A stretch of 44,559 bases of DNA from Candidatus Heimdallarchaeota archaeon (GCA_020353515.1 CP070695.1:4047632-4092190); one strand, 5' to 3'. Numbered from the stretch's first letter, positions 7,799-16,983 are shown. Notes: generated by a model from the sequence alone, not told the origin. Program-made: numbers and translations.

Positions 7799-9718
7799 AT
7801 GGCAAGAATTGAAGATATTTTTGAGAATGTGAGTGATAAGACTCTCGTTCTATTAGGAAATGAAGCCATTGCTCGAGGAATTATAGAAGCTGGTGTGGCT
7901 GGTGTTTTTACTTATCCAGGGACTCCCTCATCTGAAATCCCCAATACCTTATATGCTGCTCAACCATTCTTGAAGGAAATTGGGTACAATTTATATCTCG
8001 AATGGAGTACAAATGAAGCAGTCGCTCTTGAATGCGCTTATGGTTTCTCCTTATTGGGTCATCGGGCTATTTTTGTGTGCAAACATGTGGGATTGAACGT
8101 TGCAGCTGATCCTTTCATGACCCTTGTGAATGCAGGAGTGATAGGAGGACTAGTTCTAATTGTTGCTGAAGATCCTCACATGCATTCCTCGCAAAATGAA
8201 CAAGATAATCGTTGGTATACAAAGATGTCTAATGTCCCTATGTTTGAACCATGTGATGCTAGAGAAGCTAAAGCAATGCTAAAAGACGCTTTTCGTGTCA
8301 GTGAGAAATACCAAGTACCAGTTATTTTAAGAACGGTTACCAGGATTTCTCATTCTCGAGCTGATATTCATCTCGATCCTATCGCTCTTCCAGAGTTTCG
8401 TCAAACTATATCAGTTAAGATTGATCCCAAGCGATTTGTGTGTGTACCTAGCAATGCCCGTCAAAACAAACAGCGAATTTTGCAGATTGTTGACGATCTT
8501 TCGAAATATATCGCAGAAACTCCTTGGAATCGGGTAGATGAGGGGAATGATGAAACATATGCATTTATTACTTGTGGTTCGGCTTATAATTACCTGAAAG
8601 AAGTATTATCCAAACTTGGATTAAAACACCCCACCTTGAAAATAGGTCTTTCTCATCCTTTTCCTCGGGATCAGGTTACTCAATTCTTACAGAAATATTC
8701 CTCTTCCACAATTATTGTTGTTGAAGAGGCAGATGATGTTTTAGAGACTTTTGTGAAAAAATTGGCGTTTGAAATTGGATTTCAACAGAAGATAATCGGA
8801 AGAGGAGAAGAAATTACCCCTTCTTATGGTGAACTAACGATTCGGAAGGTTTGGGATGGTTTAGCTAGAGTAATGAATTTTAATTCGCTACCTCTCGAAA
8901 TACCACAAGATCAATCTAATTTGATATTTTCTCGTCCACCTGTTTTATGTCCTGGGTGTCCTCATCGAGCAACTTTTTATGCATTAAATAAATCTATACC
9001 TAGACGGCACCGTATAGTATCAACTGATATAGGCTGTTATACCTTAGGTGTTGCCCCTCCGCTTTCTGCTGGCAATGTGACCATTTGTATGGGATCTTCA
9101 TTAGGTATCGGTTCTGGATTGACTCATAGCCCTGGTTTAAAAGGCCCAGTTGTATCAATAATTGGGGACTCTACTTTTTGGCATACTGGATTACCAGGCC
9201 TCGTAAATGCGGTTTATAACAGAAGTAACCTCTTGTTATTGGTTGTTGATAACTCCGCTACAGCGATGACTGGTTTTCAACCAAATCCTTCATCTATTAC
9301 CTCTCATTCTCTTGTCGAGACTCTAGCTATTGAGAATGCTGCCCGAGGTGTAGGTGTAAAAAAAGTCGCGAATATTGATGCTTATAACCCAAAAGAATCT
9401 ATAAAGGTTATTAAGGAAGCTGTTAAACAAGAAGGAGTTTCTGTAATCGTATCTAAAGGAGAATGTGTAATTCAATCCACGCGGAGGGAAGGGTTACCAA
9501 AAATTATTTGTTATGTCGAAGTAGACCGCTGTGTTGGCTGTTACGCCTGTGTTAACATGATAGCATGTCCTGCTATCATTTGGTCAGATCGATCAACAAC
9601 TGAGGAAGGAAAACCCATTCCAATGATTGATCAGTCTCTCTGCACACGTTGTGGATTGTGTGCCGCAGTATGTCCTTATGACGTAATTGTGACAAAACCA
9701 GAAAATGAGGTTAAATGA
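7799..9718 (+). CDS. iorA: Indolepyruvate:ferredoxin oxidoreductase, alpha subunit
   Basis: TPP-dependent oxidative decarboxylation of aryl-pyruvates from aromatic amino acids to aryl-acetyl-CoA, reducing ferredoxin. The N-terminal pyrimidine-binding region has 'GVFTYPGTPSSEIP' and 'EWSTNEAVALE'. The TPP half has 'CPGCPHRATF' near residue 384 and 'GDSTFWHTGLPGL'. The C-terminus carries two ferredoxin-type [4Fe-4S] motifs, 'CVGCYACVNMIACP' and 'CTRCGLCAAVCP'. The length (639 residues) is normal. The frame is open back to a TTG at 7748, but the ATG at 7799 is preferred because those 17 residues are not family-like and GGATG lies upstream. The beta subunit gene follows after an intervening thioesterase gene. 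It could also serve other branched or aromatic 2-oxoacids. Confidence 0.93.
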   Translation: MARIEDIFENVSDKTLVLLGNEAIARGIIEAGVAGVFTYPGTPSSEIPNTLYAAQPFLKEIGYNLYLEWSTNEAVALECAYGFSLLGHRAIFVCKHVGLNVAADPFMTLVNAGVIGGLVLIVAEDPHMHSSQNEQDNRWYTKMSNVPMFEPCDAREAKAMLKDAFRVSEKYQVPVILRTVTRISHSRADIHLDPIALPEFRQTISVKIDPKRFVCVPSNARQNKQRILQIVDDLSKYIAETPWNRVDEGNDETYAFITCGSAYNYLKEVLSKLGLKHPTLKIGLSHPFPRDQVTQFLQKYSSSTIIVVEEADDVLETFVKKLAFEIGFQQKIIGRGEEITPSYGELTIRKVWDGLARVMNFNSLPLEIPQDQSNLIFSRPPVLCPGCPHRATFYALNKSIPRRHRIVSTDIGCYTLGVAPPLSAGNVTICMGSSLGIGSGLTHSPGLKGPVVSIIGDSTFWHTGLPGLVNAVYNRSNLLLLVVDNSATAMTGFQPNPSSITSHSLVETLAIENAARGVGVKKVANIDAYNPKESIKVIKEAVKQEGVSVIVSKGECVIQSTRREGLPKIICYVEVDRCVGCYACVNMIACPAIIWSDRSTTEEGKPIPMIDQSLCTRCGLCAAVCPYDVIVTKPENEVK

Positions 9719-9735
9719 TCTAAAGGGAGAACATC

Positions 9736-10197
9736 ATGAAACAGTTAAATCCAGAGTGGTGTGAATGGATAGTACCTTTCATAAATTCCAGTCCATTCTT
9801 TTCTTTCATGAACATCAAATTAAATGAATTTAGATATGGAGAGTCGTTCTTAGAACTCGAAATTCAAAATAATCATAAACAATTGCATGGTGTTGCTCAT
9901 GGAGGGGTTTTAGCTGCATTGATAGATGCTGCAGGAACTTTAGCTGCAGTGACTCGGATAGAGGGAGATTATAGTGCAACAACAATCGAAATGAAAATAA
10001 ACTACCTTTCGAGTGCAAAAAAAGGGAAAATACTAGCTCATGGGCATTGTCTCAAGCTTGGAAAGACTATAGGTGTGTCTGAGGCAACAATTACGGATGA
10101 AGAAAAGAAAATAATTGCTCATGGAATAGTAACTGTAATGATAAGAGCACCTATTTTATTCCAAGGAACAGATAAAATTCCTACCAAATTTGTTTGA
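9736..10197 (+). CDS. PaaI-type hotdog-fold acyl-CoA thioesterase
   Basis: Hydrolyses an acyl-CoA to free acid and CoA. The 153-residue single hotdog domain shows 'HGVAHGGVLAALIDAAGTLAA' around residues 51-71, the PaaI-family signature with the conserved H-G-G and the acidic residue on the central helix; the 'TTIEMKINYL' strand follows. GGGAG precedes the ATG at 9736. It sits between iorA (17-base gap) and iorB (31-base gap) on the same strand, so it is almost certainly in the operon. A phenylacetyl-CoA or indoleacetyl-CoA thioesterase that recycles CoA from the oxidoreductase product is the simplest reading. That substrate is inferred from position. Confidence 0.85.
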   Translation: MKQLNPEWCEWIVPFINSSPFFSFMNIKLNEFRYGESFLELEIQNNHKQLHGVAHGGVLAALIDAAGTLAAVTRIEGDYSATTIEMKINYLSSAKKGKILAHGHCLKLGKTIGVSEATITDEEKKIIAHGIVTVMIRAPILFQGTDKIPTKFV

Positions 10198-10228
10198 TCT
10201 GGATGCTATCGGGATTCTAGGTGATTAA

Positions 10229-10825
10229 ATGGAATATCAAATCTTTCTTGCTGGAGTAGGAGGACAGGGAATACTTTCTGTGACAGATATAATATGTAAT
10301 GCCGCTGTGGACATGGGTTTTAAAGTTCATGGCTCGGAAACGCATGGTATGTCCCAAAGAGGTGGTAGCGTTTTTTCAAATGTACGCTTTGGGGATGTTT
10401 ATTCACCACTAATTATGGAACGGGATTCAGATATAATCCTTGCTTTTGAACCCACTGAAGCTTTACGATATGCTCATTTTATCAAACCTAATGGAATTTT
10501 TCTTGTTAACATTCATCCTATTCCCTCTCCTAGTTTCATTTTGACAAAAAGTAGCTATCCTGAAATAGAATCTATTATATCGGCTTTAAAAAATTTTAGT
10601 TCGAATATTATTGCATTTAATGCGACTAAGCTTGCATCTAACCTAGGAATGCCGATAGTTCAGAATATAGTTATGTTAGGAGCTCTATCCGTAGTACCTG
10701 AACTTCCCCTCTCTGTTGACTCCCTAAAAACAGCTTTAAAAAAGCAATTTAGGGCTAAACATTTCAAACTTAACCTACAGGCTTTTGAAGTTGGTCGTCA
10801 AGCTTATGAGAATAATCCCCCTTAA
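10229..10825 (+). CDS. iorB: Indolepyruvate:ferredoxin oxidoreductase, beta subunit
   Basis: Small (gamma-domain-type) subunit partner of IorA. The 198-residue protein starts 'MEYQIFLAGVGGQG', the glycine-rich opening of the family, and has 'GSETHGMSQRGGSV' near residues 36-49, which contributes to cofactor contact and subunit packing in 2-oxoacid:ferredoxin oxidoreductases. AGGTGAT lies just ahead of the ATG. It is the third gene of the iorA-thioesterase-iorB set. citF begins 66 bases further on and may belong to the same transcript. Assignment is firm; substrate preference is not visible. Confidence 0.92.
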   Translation: MEYQIFLAGVGGQGILSVTDIICNAAVDMGFKVHGSETHGMSQRGGSVFSNVRFGDVYSPLIMERDSDIILAFEPTEALRYAHFIKPNGIFLVNIHPIPSPSFILTKSSYPEIESIISALKNFSSNIIAFNATKLASNLGMPIVQNIVMLGALSVVPELPLSVDSLKTALKKQFRAKHFKLNLQAFEVGRQAYENNPP

Positions 10826-10890
10826 TTCCTCAGAGTTATTCTCCCCAATGTTATATATTAACTAAGGACACATCTCCAGAAGGTTATGAG

Positions 10891-12435
10891 TTGATTCAGA
10901 ACATTTTAGGACGAACTCTTCCTGAAAAGATATTTGGAATTGATGTTCTTCCTTATCAAGGTATTCATGCCTCTAGAACAAGAGGAAGAAGTCGTATTGG
11001 TACAAAATACCAACCTTATGTTGTTACGAGAGACACAAAACGATTTTATGACGATGTTGACCACTTATTAGGACATCATTTTCTTCGATTATTCGATGGT
11101 ATGTCAATTTCATTTCATCATATTCTACGGGAAGGAGATGGAGTAGTTTTACCTATTATTGATGCTTTCGCTTCTTACGGCATTAAAAATATTACACTTG
11201 CTTCTACAGCTTTGTTCCCAGTTCATTCACCTCTTTTGGAGCATATTGAGACTGGTGTTGTAGGACGAATTGAGGGCAGTATGAATGGGCCTATTGGTAG
11301 AGCATTATCAAGAGGAGAAGTAACTGTTCCAAGCATTCTTAGATCTCATGGTGGACGTGCGAGAGCTGTTCAAGAAGGCAGCTTACATATTGATGTAGCT
11401 TTTATAGCGGCATCCACAGCTGATTTTCTTGGTAATTTGACTGGAATAGAAGGTAAAAATGCATTTGGGAGTATGGGTTATCCTCTTGAAACAGATTCTC
11501 TGTATGCAGATGTTGTTATAGGAGTTACTGATACTGTTGTAGATAGGCCTCTAGAAAAGGTCAGTATCCCTTCTAGTCGTGTGGATGCGATTCTAGAAGT
11601 AGATTCAATAGGTGATCCAACAAAAATTACATCAGGGAGTTTACGCAGAAAATTATCACCTGCCCGTCTTGAAATTGCTGAAACTGCAGTTCAAGTGATG
11701 TATCATTCTGGATTTCTACAGCCAGGATTCAACTGGCAAGCAGGTGCAGGTGGGATGTCATTAGCAACCACAAAATACTTGAAAGATTTAATGATTGATA
11801 AAAATTTGGAAGGTAGCTATATTTTTGGTGGGATTGCAGGTAAATCAGTAGAGTTATTGGAAGATGGACTATTTAAAACAATCTATGACGCTCAATCTTT
11901 TGATTTAAAAGCAATTGAATCTCTTCAGAATAATCCAAATCATGTTGAAGTATCAATTGATCACGCATACAATCCTTTCAACAAAGGATGCATTGCCAAT
12001 AATACTGATTTTTCCGCTTTAGGGGCTACAGAAGTCGATGTAAACTTTAACGTTAATGTAAATACTTTTAGTGATGGTACTCTAAATTCTGGAATAGGGG
12101 GACATCAAGATGCCGCTAGAGCAAAGATTAGTATGATTTTATTGCCATTAGCACGTAAAGTACCTTGTATCATTGATGAAGTGGTCACGGTTTCTAGTCC
12201 AGGGGATTGTATAGATGTTATCGTAACAGATGGCGGGGTGGCGATAAATTCCAAAAGAAAAAAATTGAATAAACGATTAGAAGATGCTGGATTAAACATT
12301 CGTCCAATTGATGAACTGAAAGAAGAAGCAGTCAGTCAAAAGGAACCAATTGAAGCTAATTTGACAGATAACATAACAACCTTGGTAGAATATCGGGATG
12401 GTACTCATTTGGATGTTATTTATCAATTAGAATAA
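10891..12435 (+). CDS. citF: Citrate lyase alpha subunit (citrate CoA-transferase), stand-alone
   Basis: In citrate lyase this subunit exchanges the acetyl group on the acyl carrier protein for citrate, giving citryl-ACP; with free acetyl-CoA such enzymes can make citryl-CoA. The 514-residue protein matches bacterial CitF (about 508) along its length as I remember it: 'GMSISFHHILREGD', 'SHGGRARAVQEG', 'IGDPTKITSGS', 'QNNPNHVEVSI', 'DVNFNVNVNTFSDG' and 'SGIGGHQDAA', ending 'VEYRDGTHLDVI'. Translation starts with TTG at 10891 behind AGAAGG (10878-10883). No citE (lyase), citD (acyl carrier), citC, citX or citG lies in the window; convergent to it is an ATP-citrate lyase that brings its own lyase domain. 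The glutamate I recall in the bacterial 'DEVGDP' segment reads serine here, which should be checked. Confidence 0.9.
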   Translation: MIQNILGRTLPEKIFGIDVLPYQGIHASRTRGRSRIGTKYQPYVVTRDTKRFYDDVDHLLGHHFLRLFDGMSISFHHILREGDGVVLPIIDAFASYGIKNITLASTALFPVHSPLLEHIETGVVGRIEGSMNGPIGRALSRGEVTVPSILRSHGGRARAVQEGSLHIDVAFIAASTADFLGNLTGIEGKNAFGSMGYPLETDSLYADVVIGVTDTVVDRPLEKVSIPSSRVDAILEVDSIGDPTKITSGSLRRKLSPARLEIAETAVQVMYHSGFLQPGFNWQAGAGGMSLATTKYLKDLMIDKNLEGSYIFGGIAGKSVELLEDGLFKTIYDAQSFDLKAIESLQNNPNHVEVSIDHAYNPFNKGCIANNTDFSALGATEVDVNFNVNVNTFSDGTLNSGIGGHQDAARAKISMILLPLARKVPCIIDEVVTVSSPGDCIDVIVTDGGVAINSKRKKLNKRLEDAGLNIRPIDELKEEAVSQKEPIEANLTDNITTLVEYRDGTHLDVIYQLE

Positions 12436-12438
12436 GTC

Positions 12439-12445
12439 TTTTTTT
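12439..12445 (+). terminator. T-run after citF
   Basis: Seven consecutive T bases start three bases after the citF stop, followed by more T-runs at 12454-12468. Oligo-T on the coding strand is the usual archaeal termination signal. The run overlaps the 3' end of the convergent ATP-citrate lyase gene. Confidence 0.45.
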
Positions 12446-14585
12446 ATGTGGGGATTTTTCTTGTTTTTTCTCCTTTATATACTGCTTCTGAGAAATTAAT
12501 CCTACGCATTTGGGGTTGAGAAGCGATCTCTTCGAAATAATGGGCAGATAAACCAGCTATCCGTCCATATATAAACACTGCTTTGGCAAGTATTGGATTA
12601 AGACCCATGTCTGCAATTATGGCACCAATAACTCCATCAACATTAATGGGGAGATTTATCCCACGTACCCTCTTGAATATGTCTGTAACAATTTTTGAAA
12701 TCTCAACACATTCGCCTGCTATTCCTGCGTGTTTTGCTTTAATCCACAAAACATCGCGTCGAGGATCACGAGTATGATATCGATGCCCTAAACCTTGAAT
12801 TCTTTTCCCTTCCTTCATATAAAGACTAATATTTTCATGAACAGCGTCTGAAAGTTCAAGGTTTTTCTCTCTCGCTAATTTAGTACATTTCTGAAAAAAT
12901 TGTGCAGCTTTTGCTCCTGCTCCTCCATGAACGTCCGTAATCGCACTAACTCCTTGAGCAACAGATACTTCATAAGCAGCTCTTACTGTTGCAGCAATGA
13001 TCGTTGCCTGAGCTGATGGTGGTGTTACTCCATGATCAACGCTAGCTACTATCATTGCTTCAAGTAAACTTGCTTTCTTTTCATCTACAACGGAGTGTCC
13101 AGTAAGAACCTGATATACAATATGCGAGAATGGTTGTTCTGTGTCAATATTCTCCAGAATATCTTTATTCCCTAGTATTGCCGCTAAATATCCAGCCACA
13201 CGGCCCAAACAAAACATCAATTGGTTTGGAGGATTCTTACTTTGTTGAATGCAGTAATTAGTCAATATTTCATCCAATAGCAGAGATTTAGCAATTGTTT
13301 TCGAAATGTCTTCATGTTCAGTAATATGTACTTCAGGGACGGGGAGCTTAGTAGCTCTCAAGGCAATCTGTTCTAAATCCTTGATCTGTTCTGTATCTGG
13401 AAAATTTCCCTTTACAAGAAGGTAAGCTGTTTCAACAAAGGATTTCTTTTTTATTATACTTTTTAGGGGGTATCCTGCTATAATTAAATTATTTGGTTGA
13501 ACATTAGTGATAAGAGTAGCCCATCCAACTTTTTTAGGGGGTTCCTCCCATGTTTTTGTCATTTTTTCCTGATATCTTTCAACGCTAAAATATTTCCAAC
13601 CTTGTAAAATCTCCTTGACTGTGTCAACTAATTCATATTGACTATTAACAACTGTCACTCCTGCTTTCTCAAAAGCTTCTTTTTTTGTTTCAAAAGTGCC
13701 ATAATTCTGACCAGGAGTAATAATAGCTCCAGCATGTCCCATTGTCTTTCCTGTAGGTGCATTTGCTCCAGAAATTAACGCGACAATTGGTATTGGATAT
13801 TTTTTTGGATTAGCAGAGATATCATTGGCAAGAAGTTCTTCTTGACTTCCACCAATCTCTCCAGCGACCACGATGAGATCTGTATTTGGATATTGCTGAA
13901 TAAGTGGGACAATATCTAGGAATCTTGTACCAATTGCCCCATCTCCTCCTATTCCTAAAACAGCATTTTGGGCAATACCAGCACTTGCCAGGGCATCTGA
14001 TAGATGATAAAGAATAGCACCGCTCCTAGAAATAATTGTAACTCCCCGGGGTCCAAATTGGCCTTCACTTTTTTCTTCAGGGTAAAAGATATCAGGAAGC
14101 ATCCCGATTTTTATTCCTTCGGGTGGAAAAATTATCCCTGGTGTGTTTCCACCAAAAAGTAAGGTGTTGTGTTTTCTTGCTGCAACAACTATATCTCTAA
14201 CATCTTTTAAGGGAATACCCTCACTAATCAAGACTACTATGGGGATTCCTGACTCAATGACTTCAATAGCTACATCTCTCACTCCCGAATAATGCCTCCA
14301 GATGCTTGCTACTGCAATATTCGGATGTTCTTTAAGACACTCTTTGACTCTGTCATAAACAGGAATTACTTCATGAATTCGGGTGCCACCTCGTCCTACT
14401 GAAACTCCAGCTGTTACATTAGTCCCAAAATCTCTCATCAAACCTGCATGCTTTGTACCTTGACTTCCGAGGCCAATGATTACTGTTTCAATCTTCTTAG
14501 TTTTTTGAATATAAGAAGCAATTTCTGGTCGTATTTGTTTGATAAGGTGATACAATACACCTTGGTCTACTGAAATCCTTTTCAT
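12444..14585 (-). CDS. aclA: ATP-citrate lyase, large subunit (CoA-ligase alpha domain fused to citryl-CoA lyase domain)
   Basis: Part of ATP + citrate + CoA -> acetyl-CoA + oxaloacetate + ADP + Pi. Residues 30-330 form a succinyl-CoA-synthetase-alpha-like domain with the phospho-histidine in 'GKTMGHAGAI' (His284). After a linker, residues 370-700 form a citrate-synthase-like lyase domain with 'DHGVTPPSA' (His518), 'GLGHRYHTRDPRR' (His601) and 'NVDGVIGAI' (Asp650), the expected catalytic triad. At 713 residues it is longer than the roughly 610 of Chlorobium AclA. The small subunit gene precedes it with a 4-base ATGA overlap, so the two are translationally coupled. Subunit letters follow the Chlorobium usage and are reversed in plants. 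Direction (citrate cleavage or synthesis) cannot be read from sequence. Confidence 0.9.
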   Translation of the reverse strand: MKRISVDQGVLYHLIKQIRPEIASYIQKTKKIETVIIGLGSQGTKHAGLMRDFGTNVTAGVSVGRGGTRIHEVIPVYDRVKECLKEHPNIAVASIWRHYSGVRDVAIEVIESGIPIVVLISEGIPLKDVRDIVVAARKHNTLLFGGNTPGIIFPPEGIKIGMLPDIFYPEEKSEGQFGPRGVTIISRSGAILYHLSDALASAGIAQNAVLGIGGDGAIGTRFLDIVPLIQQYPNTDLIVVAGEIGGSQEELLANDISANPKKYPIPIVALISGANAPTGKTMGHAGAIITPGQNYGTFETKKEAFEKAGVTVVNSQYELVDTVKEILQGWKYFSVERYQEKMTKTWEEPPKKVGWATLITNVQPNNLIIAGYPLKSIIKKKSFVETAYLLVKGNFPDTEQIKDLEQIALRATKLPVPEVHITEHEDISKTIAKSLLLDEILTNYCIQQSKNPPNQLMFCLGRVAGYLAAILGNKDILENIDTEQPFSHIVYQVLTGHSVVDEKKASLLEAMIVASVDHGVTPPSAQATIIAATVRAAYEVSVAQGVSAITDVHGGAGAKAAQFFQKCTKLAREKNLELSDAVHENISLYMKEGKRIQGLGHRYHTRDPRRDVLWIKAKHAGIAGECVEISKIVTDIFKRVRGINLPINVDGVIGAIIADMGLNPILAKAVFIYGRIAGLSAHYFEEIASQPQMRRINFSEAVYKGEKTRKIPT

Positions 14586-15868
14586 GCCGATGCCTCCTTC
14601 TTAATCTCGAACCCTCTTTTGATTCCTTCCTTAATCACATCAGCCATGATTTGTTCATTCCCAACAACAATCTCCATCATCTGTAAAGCCTTGGGGGTCT
14701 CATTTTTAGCTTTTTCAAGATAATTTTTAGCTGATGGTAGGTCAGTTCCTACCATTCTACCGTAAACTGGAATTAAACGTTGGTTGTTACGATGACGCTC
14801 TCTGAAAGCTTGAATTAACCCTCTGATAAACACATCACAGCTGGATATGCCTCCAAACCTCGATGTAATTATAATGTCAGTCAGAGGATAATCCATGAGG
14901 AGATGGAACATTTGAGCTACTCGATTTTGTGGGGGTCCTCCTCCACTATCCATAAAATTTATCGGAACTACTTTCCCATCAAAGAATTTATTACCAATGT
15001 TCATAACTTCATCTATAGAGAAAATTCCGTAACCTGCTCCCCCTGGAACAATACCCACGTATAGTTTATCTTTCTCCTTTGTTACATCAGGAGGAAGTAA
15101 ATCGACATATGGAAATCCTTGGTTATATGCCTGTTCTTCATTAGGAGTTGGTTCAGCAACATCATGTCGCTTACTGGTAATTCCTAAAGATTCTAGAAGC
15201 TTACTTTGTCTGTATAAACCGTTATCATCTAAAACTATTTTCGCATCTGCCGCAACAATATTATCAGGTGTTATTATTACAGGATTAATCTCACAAAGTT
15301 TTGCATCAATATCTTGATACGTTCGATAAACCTTATTGATAATTATAGCAAGAATTTCTTTCTGTTTACTAGATAATTGCAGATCCTGAGCAAGTATGTC
15401 TGTAATTTCTTTTATGATGTTATTCTGTAATGAACGATCATTGTTGACTATCTCCCTCTTTATAATCGCTTCAGGCCGAGTTTGTGCAACTTCCTCAATA
15501 TCTACACCTCCAGAGGCACTAACAATAAGCACATTATTGAATGTATTCGGATCTGTTGTTACTCCCAAGTAACAGGCTCCATGTTCTTCAACAGCTTCCT
15601 CAAAAAACACTGTTTGGACTGGGTGTTCCTTAATCCTCAATTTCAGAAGCTCTTCAGTAATGTTGATGGCTTCCTTTAACGAGTTGACTTTTTTTATTCC
15701 CCCTGCTTTTCCTCGTCCCCCAATCAGAACAGCAGCTTTCGCCATCACAGGGAATTTTAAGTCAAGCTTTTCAATTTCATTAATAGAATGAACAACTCCA
15801 AATTGCTTTGGAATAGGAATACCACTCTGTTCAAAAACTCTCTTCGATTCATGTTCATAGAGTCTCAA
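14582..15868 (-). CDS. aclB: ATP-citrate lyase, small subunit (ATP-grasp, succinyl-CoA-synthetase-beta-like)
   Basis: ATP-grasp subunit that phosphorylates the histidine of the large subunit and helps form citryl-CoA. The N-terminus 'LYEHESKRVFEQSGIPIPK' and the glycine-rich loop 'GGRGKAGGIK' mark the ATP-grasp fold. Further on are 'CEINPVI' (metal site region) and the ligase half with 'VPGGAGYG', 'NFMDSGGGPP' and 'SRFGGISSCDVFIRG'. Length 428 residues, close to known small subunits. Start is TTG at 15868 with AGGAG nine bases upstream. Overlap with the large subunit makes the pair an operon. Malate-CoA ligase or succinyl-CoA synthetase beta are alternatives by family, but the fused citrate-synthase domain in the partner favours citrate. 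Confidence 0.87.
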   Translation of the reverse strand: MRLYEHESKRVFEQSGIPIPKQFGVVHSINEIEKLDLKFPVMAKAAVLIGGRGKAGGIKKVNSLKEAINITEELLKLRIKEHPVQTVFFEEAVEEHGACYLGVTTDPNTFNNVLIVSASGGVDIEEVAQTRPEAIIKREIVNNDRSLQNNIIKEITDILAQDLQLSSKQKEILAIIINKVYRTYQDIDAKLCEINPVIITPDNIVAADAKIVLDDNGLYRQSKLLESLGITSKRHDVAEPTPNEEQAYNQGFPYVDLLPPDVTKEKDKLYVGIVPGGAGYGIFSIDEVMNIGNKFFDGKVVPINFMDSGGGPPQNRVAQMFHLLMDYPLTDIIITSRFGGISSCDVFIRGLIQAFRERHRNNQRLIPVYGRMVGTDLPSAKNYLEKAKNETPKALQMMEIVVGNEQIMADVIKEGIKRGFEIKKEASA

Positions 15869-16180
15869 TTTGGATTCTCCTAATATTCATGAAGCCTTGT
15901 ATGTGAAAAAGAACAACGTAATGAGGTTATACGTATTTTGGGATGTTCATTCTAAGAAAAAAATGTCTGGTTTTATCCTTTTTTTTTTTAATAACTAAAA
16001 TACCAAATTAGGGGTTTAGATTCTAATTACTTCAAATCAAATTTAAGAATTGATTTTCTTTGATATTATCCCGAATAAAAATAAGTGGATCTTCAGTTAC
16101 TTAATCAAGTATGATACGATGACTCTCAGTTTTCCAAGTTTTTCCTATGCAAAGCTTCCTTCCAGAAAGAGTTTCTGTAT
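15869..16180. other. 312-base gap between aclB and an unknown gene
   Basis: No reading frame, tRNA or strong repeat seen. It must hold the minus-strand promoter of the ATP-citrate lyase operon; a weak TATA-like stretch (GTATAAC on the minus strand) lies near 15928-15934. The right part is the 3' flank of the gene ending at 16181. T- and A-rich runs around 15958-15990 are simple composition. Confidence 0.4.
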
Positions 16181-16795
16181 TCATTTTGTTAAAAATAATC
16201 GTTGTTCCCATTCATCAATTGCCTCGTGAATATTCTCCAAATATTTCACTTTTTTAGCTCGAACTTCTCGATTGAAGCTTGCAATATCATAAAGCAATCG
16301 AGAGGATTGACTGGTTTCTGAAAGCGCATCCCTAAACTGGTCAATGAATTCAGGAATTCTTTCAGGAGATTTTTCCCAGAAATTTGACACATTCTCCCGC
16401 AATGACTGAATCATAATCCGTAGATCTCCGACTTCAGACACAGTGATTAAAGTACTTGCTCTCTCTTGAATTCTCTCTTTTATCTGTTGAATGAGACGTG
16501 CAACAGCCTCGTTGCGATTTTTAACAATTCCTGATGTAATCCAACCTTCAACAACTACTTCAATCAGCTGAAAAACGGCTGCGTCCTCATTACCTTGTAT
16601 TTCTGGAAGGTATTGAAATAACCCTAATTTTGTGATAACAAAACGAAAGTTCGAACCGAGATATTTACGTTCATGAGGAGTGAACTCAATACGCTTAAGC
16701 ATTTCTCGGAAATCCTTAACTGTTTGCCTCCCTGAGATAAAATCTATTGTTAAATTGGGCTTAATTTTCTCACAAACCTGATCGACAACTTTCAT
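16181..16795 (-). CDS. Unknown helical protein (204 residues)
   Basis: I do not recognise a family. The sequence is soluble, rich in charged residues and predicted by eye to be nearly all helical, with 'LIQQIKERIQERAS' and 'NREVRAKKVKYLENIHEAIDEWEQ' as amphipathic stretches; no cysteine cluster, membrane segment or nucleotide loop. Start at an ATG (16795); no clear Shine-Dalgarno (GGTGG lies five bases upstream). Gaps of about 290 and 310 bases on both sides mean it is transcribed alone. Codon use looks like the neighbours, so it is probably a real native gene. Confidence 0.6.
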   Translation of the reverse strand: MKVVDQVCEKIKPNLTIDFISGRQTVKDFREMLKRIEFTPHERKYLGSNFRFVITKLGLFQYLPEIQGNEDAAVFQLIEVVVEGWITSGIVKNRNEAVARLIQQIKERIQERASTLITVSEVGDLRIMIQSLRENVSNFWEKSPERIPEFIDQFRDALSETSQSSRLLYDIASFNREVRAKKVKYLENIHEAIDEWEQRLFLTK

Positions 16796-16983
16796 TTATT
16801 ACCACCCTGGATTATTCATCAAATTAAAACTTAATATTCAACTGTGTTATCCAGATTATATGTTTGCAACAATATCTATGTAAAAAAGATTTCTAATTCA
16901 AGTCATTTACCTAAAATATAACATTCTTTCTTATGCAAATCTTCAGAGGATTAATCGAAATGTGAAAAATCTCGAATCAAAAG

